Positions 1 to 11,755 of a DNA stretch of 64,000 nucleotides are shown here, piece by piece; position 1 is the first letter of the stretch, and each line of letters opens with the position of its first letter. Source of the stretch: Vitellaria paradoxa (lineage: Eukaryota > Streptophyta > Magnoliopsida > Ericales > Sapotaceae); contig CM034238.1 in assembly GCA_019916065.1 (NCBI GenBank), positions 29,127,246-29,191,245 on the forward strand, written 5' to 3'. A program made the position numbers and the translations under genes. The notes under the pieces are model-generated. The model was not told the origin of the DNA, searched no databases, and was given only the letters and a program-made list of their open reading frames with translations.

Positions 1-577
1 TTATCCATTTTATGGATTCCCTCAAAACCCATGGCTGTAGTAGGAACCTCCATCTAAGGGCGTTCTCCAAATCTCTACTTGATTGAGCATGTTCCTGGTA
101 TGCTAACTTGGCATTTGAGTCAATACCCTCTTGGGAAGACTTAGTACAAAAAATTCTATGCCAAGTTTTTATGTGGAAGAGTGTCTTACCACCTTACACC
201 TAATTCGACAAACCCGGAGGCGTAGTCACCTGTTCGCTTATGTAAAAAGATTCAGAGAAAAAAAACAATGGAAATTCAAGATTCTATATCTGAAGAGTAC
301 CTAGTCCCATTGTCGTCAAATCGAGATTCATATCGTGAATCAAAATATTAGATTTGAGAATCACGAATTGTAAGATTTGGTATAAAATCAAAAAATGATA
401 GAAAAATAATATTTATATCTTAAAAATATTTAAAATATTGAATAGAATAATGAACATTATTGTGCTTGAAAATTAATAGTCTAATATAATAACAATGTCT
501 AAATAAAAAGAAACTAGTCTTATGACTACAATAGTGAATAAACAGAATAATGTTTAGAAGGGACAATGATGATATTT
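1..577. other. AT-rich spacer, no gene seen
   Basis: No open frame with recognisable protein similarity on either strand. The right end (565-577, aatgatgatattt) is the target-site duplication of the LINE that follows. Confidence 0.5.
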
Positions 578-1830
578 TTTTTTTCAAAAGATAAGTAAAT
601 ATTATTAATAGCATCGAAGGGATGCCAGAGTAAAGAGAAAATTACAACTACCCCCTTCTTATTTCATGCTAGCTATAAATAGTAGAAAAAAGCTAAAATC
701 TAACTTTTTTCCTTCTTCAACCCAACTAAACAAACAAGAAATGAATACACTTTTGGAATGTAAAACAGTCCGTTCTGTGTTGTCGAAAATTCTCCTATTG
801 CATTCCTTCCAAGTCAACCAAAAAAGTCAATAAGGGACCGTATTCCAAATCTTCCTCTTCCTCTTGCCCATAGGTTGTCCCCACCAAGCTAAAAGAAAAC
901 TTTTTAAGTTAGCAGAAAAACACATTTGAACGCCAAAGCATGAAAGAATTAAACTCTAGATTTCAGTGAGCCAACGACAATGGATGAACAGGTGATTAAT
1001 AGATTCCTCATATTTGAGGCATAATGAGCATCTATTAACGATAGAGTAACCCATTCGCTTTAGATTGTTCATAATCAATATCCTTCCCCTCAAAGCACAC
1101 CAAGAGAAAAAAGTGACTCTTGTAGGAACAGGGGCCTTCCATAAAGTCATCCAAGGGAATATATCCTTCTCTCCTTTCTGTAAGAACAGGTAAAAAGATT
1201 TTACTGAAAATTCTTCATGCGTGGATTGCTTCCAGCTCAGTTCATCTGCCGTGTCTTCCATTGGGAAAGAATAAAGTAATTCCATCATTTTCGTGAAACT
1301 ATCCAATTCCCAATCATTTAGATTCCTTCGCAGCTAAACATTCCAGATTCTATTTGTGCCAGAACCAATATTATAATCTGAGACCAAGGCATTCTTGTCT
1401 ACTGCAATTGCATAAATTTCAGGGAAAACTTCAGAAAGACAACCCCCTACCATCCATTTGTGTTTCCAAAACAGAGTCCTATCCCCCCTTCCCACCTTCC
1501 AAAATAAACAATTGACAAATCTGGGCCAATTCTTTCTTATACATCTCCATAAACTAGCGCCAAAGAGGAGGAACCTGCAGCAGAAGTCTGGCCCTTTTCA
1601 GCCCCATATTTGGTCACAATCAATCTCTTCCATAGACAAGAGTCTTCAAGAGCAAATCTCCAAAGCCACTTCCCCATGAGTGCTTCATTGTGCAGCTTCA
1701 GCTGCCTAATTCCAACTCCCCCCATTTGTATGGGATTGCACACTACTTTCCAATCCACTAAGTTGTGCTTGAAGATACCTTCACTCCTACCCCAAAGAAA
1801 GTTTCATTGCAACCTTTCCATTTCCTTTAG
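578..1830 (-). mobile_element. 5'-truncated L1-type LINE (copy C), zf-RVT end only
   Basis: The element reads on the minus strand. Its 3' end is at the left, where the plus strand shows a T run followed by caaaagataagtaaat, the same terminus as the two large L1 copies at 23.05 and 32.03 kb. The 13-bp direct repeat aatgatgatattt flanks it at 565-577 and 1831-1843, which fits target-primed reverse transcription. Only the C-terminal part of ORF2 is present: 1537-1758 encodes the GGVGIRQLKLHNEALMGKW stretch that follows the reverse transcriptase, and 956-1306 encodes the zf-RVT zinc-binding domain (CSLCLKYEESINHLFIHC). The frame is broken between the two pieces, so this is a dead copy. Confidence 0.88.
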
Positions 1831-1843
1831 AATGATGATATTT

Positions 1844-2460
1844 ATTTAGGGACCTTGACTTAAAACATTAAAATTTAGAAGAACTAACTCTTAATAATAT
1901 GAAATTGTACGAATAAGTTTTAGCTATATTAAAGTAAATTTTGGAAGTTTGAGGAGGCCTCACCTTCTATAGGGCTGCCCATTTATGACTGAAAATGTGA
2001 GTCCAATTCGTATATTTATGAAAATTTAAAGAGCGAGTGTTTTAGTTGATATTAAGTCTTTAAAAAAAATATGGGATACCAAAGTTTAAAATAGTTGAAA
2101 ATAGGAATACAGAACCAAAGAAATATCGAAAAGGTTAACTGATCTATTAACATATCATTAATCTTTTATTTATAATGTTGGATGCCAACTATTACATATG
2201 GGAGATAATTGAGTCCCAGAATTGGAGGCGGCGGCAGTGGACTCAAAAAAGGTAACATCAACACTCACAAAATGCTGACGAGATGATAAATAATAACAAC
2301 GGTACCCTTTTTATGTACGAAAATACTCTAGAAAAATGTATTTTCGAGAACGAAGAGATAACTTATCTAAACAGGAACAAGAATATGAACAAAGGCAACA
2401 CAACCAAAAGCTCAAGGAGTAAGAGGAAAAGAATTACCAGTTGAATATAAAATGGAAAAT
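1844..2460. other. Spacer, no gene seen
   Basis: AT-rich sequence between two transposon scraps. No recognisable coding or structural signal. Confidence 0.4.
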
Positions 2461-2880
2461 AGACTTGTTATCCAATACGATAGATGGCATACAATTAATA
2501 AGAGAATAGGCAGAAAGGACGGCATTCCCTCAAAAGGGTTTTGGCACTTGCATATTAAATATTATAGCATGAGCAACATCAAGTAAATGACGAAGTTCAC
2601 ACTCGGCAACACCATTTTGTTGTAAGGTATGAATACAAGTGATCTGGTGAATAACCCCCCGATAAATACAAAAAGAACCTATAATAGATTGCATGTATTC
2701 CAAAGCATTATCAGAGCAGAAAATTTTGATGCGTTTGCCAAAAGTAAAAGCGAGTCACAATAAAAGGTAAGTCAAATTGCTTTTTCATAAAAAATAACCA
2801 AGTCATGCAAGAATGATCATCAACAAAAATAACAAAGTATTGACAACTATTAATACTAGTAATACAAGTCTCTATGGATA
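2461..2880 (-). pseudogene. Ty1/copia integrase fragment
   Basis: Translated on the minus strand, about 2520-2760 reads as the end of a copia integrase core. It has HTLQQNGVAE, which carries the catalytic Glu of the DDE triad, then RHLLDVAHAIIFNMQVPKPF, then a stop where Trp is usual, then NAVLSAYSLINCMP. The same block occurs in the complete copia element on the plus strand (about 7080-7220), so the two are related families. No LTR or other domain of this copy is visible and it abuts the gypsy remnant that begins near 2925. Confidence 0.75.
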
Positions 2881-2924
2881 AAATCAAAATATTCTATTTG
2901 AATAAAGTTTCAAATCCTCAAAAA

Positions 2925-3589
2925 CAAGCTGTTAGAAACCCTACTTTGGTCCTACCAGATTTTGACAAAGTCTTTGAGGTCCATTGTGATACTTCTAAGG
3001 TTGGTGTTGGAGTAGTACTTAATCAATAAAGGAAACCTATGGCATTTTACAGCGAAAAATTGAGTGAAGCAAGGTTGAATTACTCCACCAATGATGTGCA
3101 GTTTTATGCAATTGTACAAGCTCTCCACTGTTGGGAGCATTAGTTGATACAAAGAGACTTTGTATTATATTCTTACCATGAAGATTTGAACTACATAAAT
3201 TGGCAGCAAACTTTGAATCATCGACATGGAAAAAAAAATAGACAGCATATCGACAACAATTTACCTTCACTTTAAATTTTAAAGCGCAAACTGGTGTTCA
3301 AAATAAGGTGGTCGATGCTTTAAGTCGAAGATCACTTTTGCTATCGACTATCCATGTCCAGGTTGTGAGGTTTGATACTTTCAAAGATTTGTATGCTTCT
3401 GATCCTTATTATGGCAAACTCCATGAAGTAGTTGAAGGCAAATGGGTAGATTTATGTTTGTTTGCTGGATTTCCTTTTCAAGGGGACCAAACTATGCATT
3501 CTAGATGGTTCTTTAAGGAAGAAAATTCTTCGGAACATACACAATGAAGGGCACTTTGGCAAAGACAAAACATATTCTTTAGTTGAAAC
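2925..3589 (+). pseudogene. Ty3/gypsy RNase H fragment (left half of split element)
   Basis: Frame-by-frame reading gives a Ty3-type RNase H start: [20 protein letters not shown], then a stop after VVLNQ, then KPMAFYSEKLSEARLNYST and later IVQALHCWEH. From 3308 the frame VDALSRR is the usual RNase H end, followed by linker sequence that runs into GHFGKDKT near 3550. The element is then interrupted exactly at 3589 by the copia insertion and resumes at 9601 or later with NYFWPKLRRDV, so the two parts form one pol gene. Several stops and frameshifts make it non-functional. Confidence 0.82.
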
Positions 3590-3781
3590 TGTTAGAATTT
3601 AGGAGAAATATGATTTTATTTCCTATTTGATTTGATATAGGATTAATTAGATTTGATATGATATTTCCTTATCTTGGTTTCTTTCCTTATGCGATGTAAG
3701 TTTTTGATTATAAATAAGACCTTAGGGAGAAGAGAGAATTAACTTCACTCTCTCCTTTTCTTCCTTTTTTTTCTTTCAACT
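3590..3781 (+). repeat. 5' LTR of copia element
   Basis: Begins tgttagaattta and ends ttctttcaact. A TATA-like tataaata lies at 3709-3716, placing transcription start in the last third of the LTR. The right edge is set by the adjacent primer binding site and by equal length with the 3' copy. A TG...CA reading would end it 3 bp earlier. Confidence 0.9.
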
Positions 3782-3792
3782 TGGTATCAGAG
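3782..3792 (+). promoter_or_regulatory. Primer binding site, initiator tRNA-Met type
   Basis: tggtatcagag directly follows the 5' LTR and matches the complement of the 3' end of plant initiator tRNA-Met, the usual primer for copia reverse transcription. Confidence 0.85.
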
Positions 3793-4072
3793 TATTAAAT
3801 CTGATTTCAAGGAAAAAAAAAAAAAAAAAAAAAAAAGGGAAGACAGTAAGCTCGCCGGAGAAGGAATCTCGCCGCTGGCGACTCTCCGGCCATTGGAGCT
3901 CGCCATCGACCACCACAGGAGGGTCGTCGTCCACCGACGACTGTGACCCACCTGAGCCCATCACCGGCAAGGGTTTGACGCGCCCCCACGCGACGGTCGC
4001 CATCCGCGGCCCAGCCTCACGCGCCTTCTTCTGATCGGTGCGTGTAGGCGCGTGGCCTTCCGACGTCCCACC

Positions 4073-4734
4073 TAGGGGTGCACAAAATACACGAACAACC
4101 CGAAAACCGAACCAATCCGATCAATTTGGTTCGGGTTAGTTCGGATTTATACTGTTTTGGGTCGGTTCTGGGTTGAAAAATTGAAAACTGATTTTTTCGG
4201 TTCGGTTCCCGGATTGGTATATTTTGAACTCGAACCAACCCGAATCCGAACCGAAACCGAACTAAACCGAAAATACCCGAACCAACCCAAAAATTTAATA
4301 TATATAATTATATATTATATAATTTATAATATATAAAATAAAAGGGAATTGTATTTTTTTTTTTAGTGATATTATGGGATTGTATTTTATTATGGATTGT
4401 ACTAAATGTTGCCCTTTTTTTTTAAGTGATTTTATGGGATTGTATTTTATTTTGACGTGTACTAAATGTTGCCTTCTTTAATGGATCCGACCCAACCCGA
4501 AAATAGACTCGATCCAACCCAAAAATTGTCTAAACCGAAAATAGGCCTGAACCAACCCGAAATGATCTAACCCGAAAATCGAACCAAACCAACCCGATTT
4601 TTTCGGTTCGGTTTGGTTTGGTTCCAATTTAAAATCAGTTCGGTTTCGGGTCCAAATTTTAGAAACCGAAAAAAATCGGTTCGGTTTCGGGTTAGGTTCA
4701 AAACCGAACCAACCCGACCCATGCACACCCCCAA
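4073..4734. mobile_element. hAT-like MITE rich in GGTTCGG motifs, inside copia leader
   Basis: The ends are imperfect inverted repeats (left taggggtgcac, right gcacacccccaa), flanked by tcccacc at 4066-4072 and 4735-4741, close to the 8-bp duplication made by hAT transposases. Both arms are dense in cgaaccaacccg/cggttcggtt motifs that can pair with each other, and the centre holds two ~70-bp copies of a gtgat-tttatgggattgtattttatt unit (about 4330-4475). No coding capacity. Similar GGTTCGG arms occur near 56.2 and 62.3 kb. It must be younger than, or have travelled with, the copia element. Confidence 0.72.
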
Positions 4735-5164
4735 TCCCACCGGCAGCGCACGGCGGCGATCACCTGATGAAAGAGAGTCTTCTTTGCCGCCGGCACCCTC
4801 TGATTTGATGATCTGTCATTGAATCTTGTTGATTTGTCGCTGTTCTTCGATTCCTGATCTGCTGCGCTGCTATTCTTCGATCTGTTCCTCGATCTGCTGC
4901 TGTTCTTCGATCTTGGGAGATCGATTAATGATCTGGTTCTCTGTTACTGATGATCTGCTGTTCTTCGATCTGGCTCTCCTTTACTGATGCGCTGCTGCTC
5001 AATTCACTCTACTCTCTGTTGCTGATCTGCTAATGTCTGTGACGCTCTGCTGATGACCTACTGATCTAGGTCTGCTCTGCTTTTTCTTCTTGGTGTCTTG
5101 ATTGCTGCTTTGGTGGCTATTGGTAATTCTCTTATTGTTAATTTCGGTATCTTGCTTATTATTC

Positions 5165-5893
5165 ATGGCGGAAGGAAAAGTTAATGCTATTGAACCGAAA
5201 TCAATCTTAATGAAAGATGAAGAGGTTCCTTGGTCGATTACTTCTAAAAAATTGAATGGATTAAATTATTTGGCTTGGGCCCATGCTATGAAGGTGTTTC
5301 TTCATGGGAAGAAGAAACTGAAATTTCTTACTGATTTTCCACTCAAATCAGATAATAGTGAGTATGATGATTGGTTGAGTGAAGATTCTGTTGTTATGAG
5401 CTGGTTATGGCACAGTCTTGAGCCTCACATTGCCACTACGGTAGAGTTTTGTGACTCCTCAAAGAAAATATGGGACTCTCTTGCTGACTCGTTCTCACAA
5501 CAGAGTAATGTCTCACGAGTGTTTGAGTTATATGAGCAGATTTTTGCAACCAAACAGGGTGGTCGTCCTCTTTCAGAATATTACAGCATTCTTAAGAATC
5601 TTTGGGATCAACTGTTACAATACAAGCCCTTTACTACTGACCTTGAGCAACAAAAGCGACACTGGGAAGATTTTATGATTGCCTCTCTTCTCTCTGGGCC
5701 TGATTCTGATCTACGTGGCTTTAAAGATCAAATTCTTGCTAGTGAGACTCTACCTACAGCTGCCAATGCTTATTCTCGCCTCTTGCGATCATCTTTAGAC
5801 CATCATACTCAAGGTCAGGCCACTACTTCAGAAGCCTCTGCCTTGATCTCCACTGACACTGCTACAGGAGTTTTCCGTGGTAGTACGCGTTGA
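5165..5893 (+). pseudogene. copia gag
   Basis: The start is the ATG at 5165 (MAEGKVNAIEPKS), the first Met with gag-like sequence; the open frame extends upstream only through leader sequence. The protein has the copia N-terminal block (KLNGLNYLAWAHAMKVFLHG) and a UBN2-type gag core (WDSLADSFSQQSNVSRVFEL ... LSEYYSILKNLWDQLL). Its role is the nucleocapsid shell of the virus-like particle in the cytoplasm. A TGA at 5891-5893 ends the frame just before the zinc knuckle. The knuckle (about 5950-6025) reads YTHCGHTNHTEPYC, so the first of its three cysteines has become Tyr, which should impair RNA binding. Confidence 0.85.
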
Positions 5894-8800
5894 CGTGGTC
5901 GCTCTTCTCGAGGCTCATCGCGTGGTGGTCGCTTTTCTCAAGGATGAGGGGATCGCAAATACACTCACTGTGGTCATACCAATCACACCGAGCCTTATTG
6001 TTGGGCCAAGTATGGTCGACCGGATCAAGCTCATCATGTGTCAGATGGTTCTACTCCTGTCACGTCCACCCAGTCGACACACACTGCTTCCGAACCTTCC
6101 AGTTCCAACAATGATCTTGTTGCCCAACTTAGTGAGCTATTGCAAACTCTTCGGAAACCTCAGCCTTCTACTTCCACTGTTACCTTGGCAAATTCAGGTA
6201 ATATTACTTGTGTTGCTTCCCCTTCACCTTCCTGAGTCATTGATTCTGATGCAAGCTCTCATATTTCTGGTAAATCCTCCTTATTATCTCATTTAGATCC
6301 CATTAATCATCATGTCGTTTTAGCTGATGGATCTTCTCGACCTGTACATGGACAAGGAGTTATTTCTCCTCATTCTTCAATTTTTTTGCCTCATAGTCTT
6401 TATGTACCTAATTTTCCATTCAATTTACTTTCTGTTAGTCAATTGACCAAATCCTTACATTGTTCTGTAACCTTTTCTCCTACCTCTCGTGTATTTCAGG
6501 ACCTCAAGAGCAAGAGGACGATTGGTTTGGGGCATGAGAAAGACAGGCTCTACTATTTTGATCCAGCAAGATTTTCTACTGCTTCTTCACCTGCTTTGAC
6601 TGCAACCGTCTCTCCACTCCAATGGCATTTTCGTCTTGGGCATCCCTCATTAAGTAAATTGAAGTCTGTCATTTCTCATTTAAGTCCTGTATCGAGTCTA
6701 GATTGTGAGGCTTTCCAGCTTGGCAAGCATCACCGTAGTTCTTTTTCTAGTCATGGTGTCAGTCGTCAACCAGAACTTTTTGATTTAGTTCATACTGATA
6801 TTTGGGGACCATCTCGAATTACTAGTATTAATGATTATCAGTATTTTATTATTTTTGTTGATGATCATTCTCGCATGACTTGGTTATTTCTGATGAAACA
6901 AAGGTTTGATTTGCCATACATTGTGACTCGCTTTTATAATGAGATTCTTACCCAATTTAACAAACGTATCAAAATTTTTCGATCAGATAATGCTTTAGAA
7001 TACGTGCAATCTATTATGGAAACCTTTTATACTGATCGAGGTATTATCCATCAGACCACATGTATTCACACCTCCCAACAAAATGGTGTCGCCGAGCAAA
7101 CATCGTCATTTGCTCAATGTTGCTCATACTATGATGTTTAATATGCATGTGTCAAAACCTTTTTGGGGCGATGCTGTCCTCACTGCTTGTTTTCCTCATT
7201 AATCGGATGCCATCTGCTGTGTTAGGTAACCAGTCTCCTTTTTCTATCTTGTATCCTGAGGGTAATTCTTTTCCTCTTACTCCTCGAGTCTTTGGTTGTG
7301 TGGCCTTTGTTCATATTCTGGATCCTGGTTTAGATAAGTTATCTCCTCGTTCTCGAAAATGCATTTTTTTAGGCTACTCTCGTACTTAGAAAAGGTACCG
7401 TTGTTATCATCCACCTTCTCATAAGTATTTTGTGAGTGCTAATGTTATTTTTTTTGAATCCACACCCTTCTTCTCTGATTCTGGGACTCAATTATCCCAT
7501 GACTTACTGTCTAGCATTCAGGGGGAGTCATATCTTACTCGTGAGGTGGAAACTAATCAGGGAAACTCTATCCCTACATTACCTCTACCTCTTTCTCACC
7601 CTTCCGTGCAGGAATCTCAGCAAAATCAGTTACAGGTATACCAGCGGGATCAGAATAGACAAGTTGTTTCTTATGGCCCATCCAACTTGTCAGATTTGTC
7701 TGGGGTCCAAACCTCTGGTTCATCTCCCTCTCATGATGATTTACCCATTGCTTTGCGTCGATGTAAGCGTTCTTGCACCCAACATCCTGTTGCTAAATTT
7801 GTTTCATATCATTGTGCTTCTCCTTGTTTGTATTCTTTTATTTGTGCCTTGTCTTCAGTCTCCCTTCCAGTCTCATATCAAGCAGCGTTGTCTTCACCTG
7901 GATGGAAGCGTGCCATGGACGAAGAAATGGAGGCACTTTATGCAAATCATACTTGGGACCTAGCCGAATTACCTTTCGAGAAGAAAATAGTGGGGGCTGT
8001 CGTTGGGTTTATAACGTCAAGTATCTTCTGGATGGTTCAGTTGAGCGGCTTAAAGCACGCCTTGTTGCCAAAGGCTATACTTAGACTTATGGCATTGATT
8101 ATCTAGAGACCTTCTCTCCAGTTACTCGTCTCAATTCAGTTCGCATTCTTCTTGCTATGGCTGTAAGTCGATCTTGGCCCCTTTACCAGCTGGATATTAA
8201 AAATGCTTTTCTTCATGGTGAACTCCACGAAGAGGTTTATATGGATCAACCACCAGGCTATGTGGTCCCTGGGAGTGAACACTTGGGCTGCCGGTTACGT
8301 AGGTCCTTATATGGTCTGAAACAATCCCCTCATGCTTGGTTTGATCGCTTCAGTGATGTTCTACTCAAGTATGGTCTGCAACGGTCTACCTCAGATCATT
8401 CTGTCTTTACTCTGCACTTTTCTACTGGTACAATTATGTTGATTGTATATGTTGATGACATTATTATCTCGGGTGATGACGCTGCAGGCATTGCTAATTT
8501 AAAAACTCATTTGAGCCACCACTTTCACACCAAAGACTTAGGTGCCCTTCGCTACTTTCTTAGCATTGAGATAGCACGATCTAAAACAAGACTTATGCTT
8601 TCCCAGCGCAAGTATGTTTTAGATCTTTTATCAGAGACTGGCTTACTTGGTTCCCGACCTGCTGAAACTCCCATGGATGCCTCTGTTAAACTAGATGCGA
8701 CTACTGGCTCACCATTTTCTGATGTGAGTCGATATCGACGTCTAGTAGGGAAGTTGATTTATCTCACAGTCAATCGTCTTGACATTACTTATGCGGTCCA

Positions 8801-9353
8801 TATTGTCAGTCAATTTATGCATACTACTCGTGACACCCACTTTGAAGCAGTATGTCGTATTTTACGTTATTTGAAGGGTGCTCCCGGTCGCGGTTTGTTT
8901 TATCGTCCTCCTTTTCTGTTGGTGACTGGTTATAGTGACGCTGATTGGGCTGGAACCGGTGATGATTGAAGGTCCACTTCGGGTTACTGTACCTTTATTG
9001 GCAATAATTTGGTTACTTAGTGCAGCAAGAAACAACAAGTTGTGGCTCGTTCAAGTGCTGAGGCCGAGTATCGTGCTATGGCTCATACTGCCTCTGAAAT
9101 GCTCTGGGTTCGTTCACTACTTCATGATTTTGGTGTCGATATTCCTACTCCTATGGCTATGCATTGTGACAATCAAGCTGCCATCTTTATTGCGAATAAT
9201 CCTGTGTTTCACGAACGTACCAAACACATTGAGTTTGATTGCCATTTTATTCGAGACTTATCACTTCGTAAAGAGCCAAGCACTCCATTTGTTCGATCTT
9301 CTTCTCAATTGGCTGATCTTCTCACAAAACCATTGCCTCGGTCTTCATTCTAG
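5894..9353 (+). pseudogene. copia pol: protease, integrase, reverse transcriptase, RNase H
   Basis: Four domains follow in copia order but not in one frame. The protease motif near 6240 reads IDSDASSHIS where IDSGA is usual, so the Gly after the catalytic Asp is lost, and a TGA replaces the preceding Trp. The pre-integrase and integrase region (6386-7141) keeps HTDIWG, RSDNALEY and QQNGVAE, the three acidic positions. Frameshifts follow near 7100 (after QNGVAE) and 7195 (an extra base before LINRMP). The reverse transcriptase restarts around 7870 (PGWKRAMDEEMEAL), shifts frame near 7985, hits a stop at about 8083, and has an intact YVDD at 8448-8459. RNase H covers about 8925-9353, with stops at 8966 and 9019 and a DLLTKPL end. 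Confidence 0.88.
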
Positions 9354-9399
9354 AATCTCTCATCCAAGCTAGGCATTTTTGACTTATATGCTCCAGCTT

Positions 9400-9408
9400 G
9401 AGGGGGAG
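9400..9408 (+). promoter_or_regulatory. Polypurine tract of copia element
   Basis: gagggggag sits immediately before the 3' LTR and serves as plus-strand primer in reverse transcription. Confidence 0.85.
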
Positions 9409-9600
9409 TGTTAGAATTTAGGAGTAATATGATTTTATTTCCTATTTGATTTGATATAGGATTAATTAGGTTTGATATGATATTTCCTTATCTTGGTTTC
9501 TTTCCTTATGCGATGTAAGTTTTTGATTATAAATAAGACCTTAGGGAGAAGAGAGAATTAACTTCACTCTCTCCCTTTCTTCCTTTTTTTTCTTTCAACT
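9409..9600 (+). repeat. 3' LTR of copia element
   Basis: Same 192 bp as the 5' LTR, with three substitutions by eye. TATA-like tataaata at 9528-9535. Followed by the target duplication gaaac. Confidence 0.9.
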
Positions 9601-10750
9601 GAAACCAATTACTTTTGGCCAAAACTAAGAAGAGATGTCAACGAGTTGATTGAATGTTGTCATATTTGTCAAGTGTCCAAGGGAGGCTCTACAAATGCAG
9701 GTTTATATATGCCACTGTCAACTCCAAGTGTTCTATGGATTGATGTTAGCATAGATTTCTTGGTTAGACTTCCTTGAACACAAAAAAGTATGAATTTTGT
9801 TCCAGTTGTTGTTAATAGATTCACAAAGATGCCACATTTTATAGCTTGTAGGAAGATGATGGATGCTTCTTAGATTGCTCGATTGTATTTCGAAGAAATT
9901 TTCCATTTGCATGGTGTGCGAAATTCAATTACTTCAGATCGAAACAAAAAGTTCATCAATCACTTTTTGAGGACTCTTTGGAAGAAATTAGGGTCCGATC
10001 TCAACTATAGTTCAGCTTAACATCCTCAAATAGATGAACAAACTGAGGTTGTCAACTGAAGTTCAGAAATTTTGATTTGTAGCCATGTTGGAAGCAACCA
10101 AGCAGTGGGATCAAATTCTTTCTCATGTTGAATTCGCTTTTAACAGGTCCAAAAACCGTGTCATAACTATGAGTCCATTTGAGATTGTTTATCAACGTAA
10201 TCCAAATAACGTTTTGGATCTTGTTCCCCTTCCTATCACCACTCAAGTGGATACGAAAGCCGATGATTTGGTGGAACAAATCAAGCAAATTCATGAGAAG
10301 GTATAGCATCAAATTGAAGAAAGCAATCAAAAGTATAAAAGACATGTTGATAAGGGCCACAGGTGAGTGATATTTTAAGTAAGAGACTATGTTTGGGCAA
10401 TAAGAAACTACCAAAAAAAAAATGTTTGGGCAATAAGAGATTGCTATCCAGCAAGTGAATATTATAAGCTGAGTGCAATAAAGATTGGACCATGTGAAGC
10501 GCTGGAAAGGATAAAAGATAATGCATATAAATTGAAATTTCCCAGCCATATCAAAACTTCCAATGCGTTTAATGTCCGCCACTTGGTACATTATGGGCAT
10601 TCTTCCAGAGAAAATGATACCAACTCCAGGTCGAGTTTTCTCTTAGTTGGAGGGATTGATGCAGACCAGGTTGCTCTTGCATTCTTGGAAGAATTAGATA
10701 GCAAGAAATAGGAACAGAGATATAAGCACAGCAAATTTCTAGGAGGATAT
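9601..10750 (+). pseudogene. Ty3/gypsy integrase and pol C-terminus (right half of split element)
   Basis: This continues the gypsy pol gene broken at 3589. It starts with NYFWPKLRRDVNELIECCHICQ, the zinc-binding N-terminus of integrase. It then shows the core: WIDVSIDFLVRLP (first Asp), NSITSDRNKKFINHFL (second Asp) and HPQIDEQTEVVN (Glu). After a frameshift, the block 10085-10306 gives WDQILSHVEFAFNRS and SPFEIVYQRNP, followed by a chromodomain-side linker (YKLSAIKIGPCEALER, about 10455-10505). In-frame stops occur near 9776, 9871, 10019 and 10057. The usual product inserts the cDNA copy into chromosomes; this copy cannot. Confidence 0.83.
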
Positions 10751-11010
10751 TAGTCCCTTTTTTTTTTTTGGAAGTCTGTTTTTTTTTTCCTTGGAAGTCT
10801 AAAAGTCAATCAAAATGAATGTTCTGGGACTACAGAGAACCTATAAATAGGCAGTCTTTGTAAGCATTGGGAGACAAAATTTGAAGATTAAAATTCCTCT
10901 TATCTCTCTCTCCTTTTCTATTAAGATTGGGTATGGGAGATTAAACTAATATTCGTGGGAGATTAAGCTAATATTCTAGTTTAATCTAGCTTTCTAATTT
11001 TCCTTCTTAT
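10751..11010 (+). repeat. Probable 3' LTR remnant of the gypsy element
   Basis: Directly after the pol end lies a non-coding stretch with a TATA-like tataaata at 10842-10849, a position and motif typical of an LTR promoter. No matching 5' LTR is visible at the left side, so the assignment rests on position only. Confidence 0.4.
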
Positions 11011-11119
11011 TGATTTTGTTCTTTCTTTCATAGTTTATATGCTTTGTGCCTCAGTAATCTTGACTGGCCGCATGTCAGCTTCATGAAATGATACCTAATG
11101 ATGGCATTAGCAAGCAACT

Positions 11120-11755
11120 TGCGAGCACCACATTAAGAGCACCTCCTCAGTGAGTGATTGCCTCTCTCTAGACTTTTAGAATCTCTCATTTGTACACTCA
11201 AGATCACTCACAAGACCAATCGAATGGAGACACAAGCAAAGGCTCGCTGAGCTGGTAGATCCCTTTATCGAGGGATTTGTTTGGCTTGATAAGAGAGAGG
11301 ACATGCGAGTGCATTAAATGCCCACAACCACCACTTGCCAAAGGGACATGTCCATTACCGTTAGCTAAGCCACCTAATTAGCAAGAATCTCGGGTCAACA
11401 AGCGGATCATCAGAGCTGCTCAAACACCTTTGACCTCCCGAATATTGTCCAAGGTTATCTCTCCTTAGCACTTGAGCCATTGACTTATACCCTAAACACT
11501 ATAAATATCCCTTGATCCATCTTATTTAAAAAAAAAGGGGGGGGGGGGGAAGATTGAATGTTCAACCACCAGAGCCTCTCTCTCAAGAACACACACAAAC
11601 ACTCTTGGCTGCCTTCTTTTTCCTCTCACTCCTCGGGTTACCTGCTGAGTGCCAGAAGAGTGACAGTCTTCTACTTTCCAACATATGCACATGTCCTACA
11701 TTGGTCCACGAGCCCCTCCACCTTACATCCACAATAATCGGAAACAAACAAGAAA
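11120..11755 (+). repeat. Fragment of another LTR
   Basis: Contains cactataaatatccc (TATA-like at 11500-11507), a purine-rich run, then a leader-like stretch with ccagagcctctctctcaag and acacacacaaacactcttgg. This arrangement is familiar from LTRs of plant gypsy elements. A G run (about 11538-11550) interrupts it. No coding sequence. Confidence 0.45.

Larger units (their letters stand above)
3590..9600 (+). mobile_element. Ty1/copia LTR retrotransposon, complete structure, coding region decayed
   Basis: Two 192-bp LTRs (3590-3781, 9409-9600) enclose a primer binding site, a long GC-richer leader, gag, pol and a polypurine tract. The 5-bp repeat gaaac at 3585-3589 and 9601-9605 is the target duplication, and removing the element rejoins a gypsy pol frame. 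Order of domains (gag, protease, integrase, RT, RNase H) is that of copia. By my count the LTRs differ at three sites, so the insertion is recent, yet gag-pol carries several stops and frameshifts and a hAT-like MITE sits in the leader. It most likely transposed using proteins supplied in trans, or decayed quickly. Confidence 0.93.

Noticed and set aside
420..614. 64-codon minus-strand frame
   Set aside because: Translation is Ile/Leu/Tyr/Phe-rich as expected from AT-rich DNA, and it overlaps the LINE target duplication.
3776..4003. Minus-strand GC-rich open frames with a Phe run
   Set aside because: Fall in the copia leader; the Phe run is a poly-A tract read backwards.
10052..10600. 182-codon minus-strand open frame
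   Set aside because: It is the antisense shadow of the gypsy integrase region on the plus strand.
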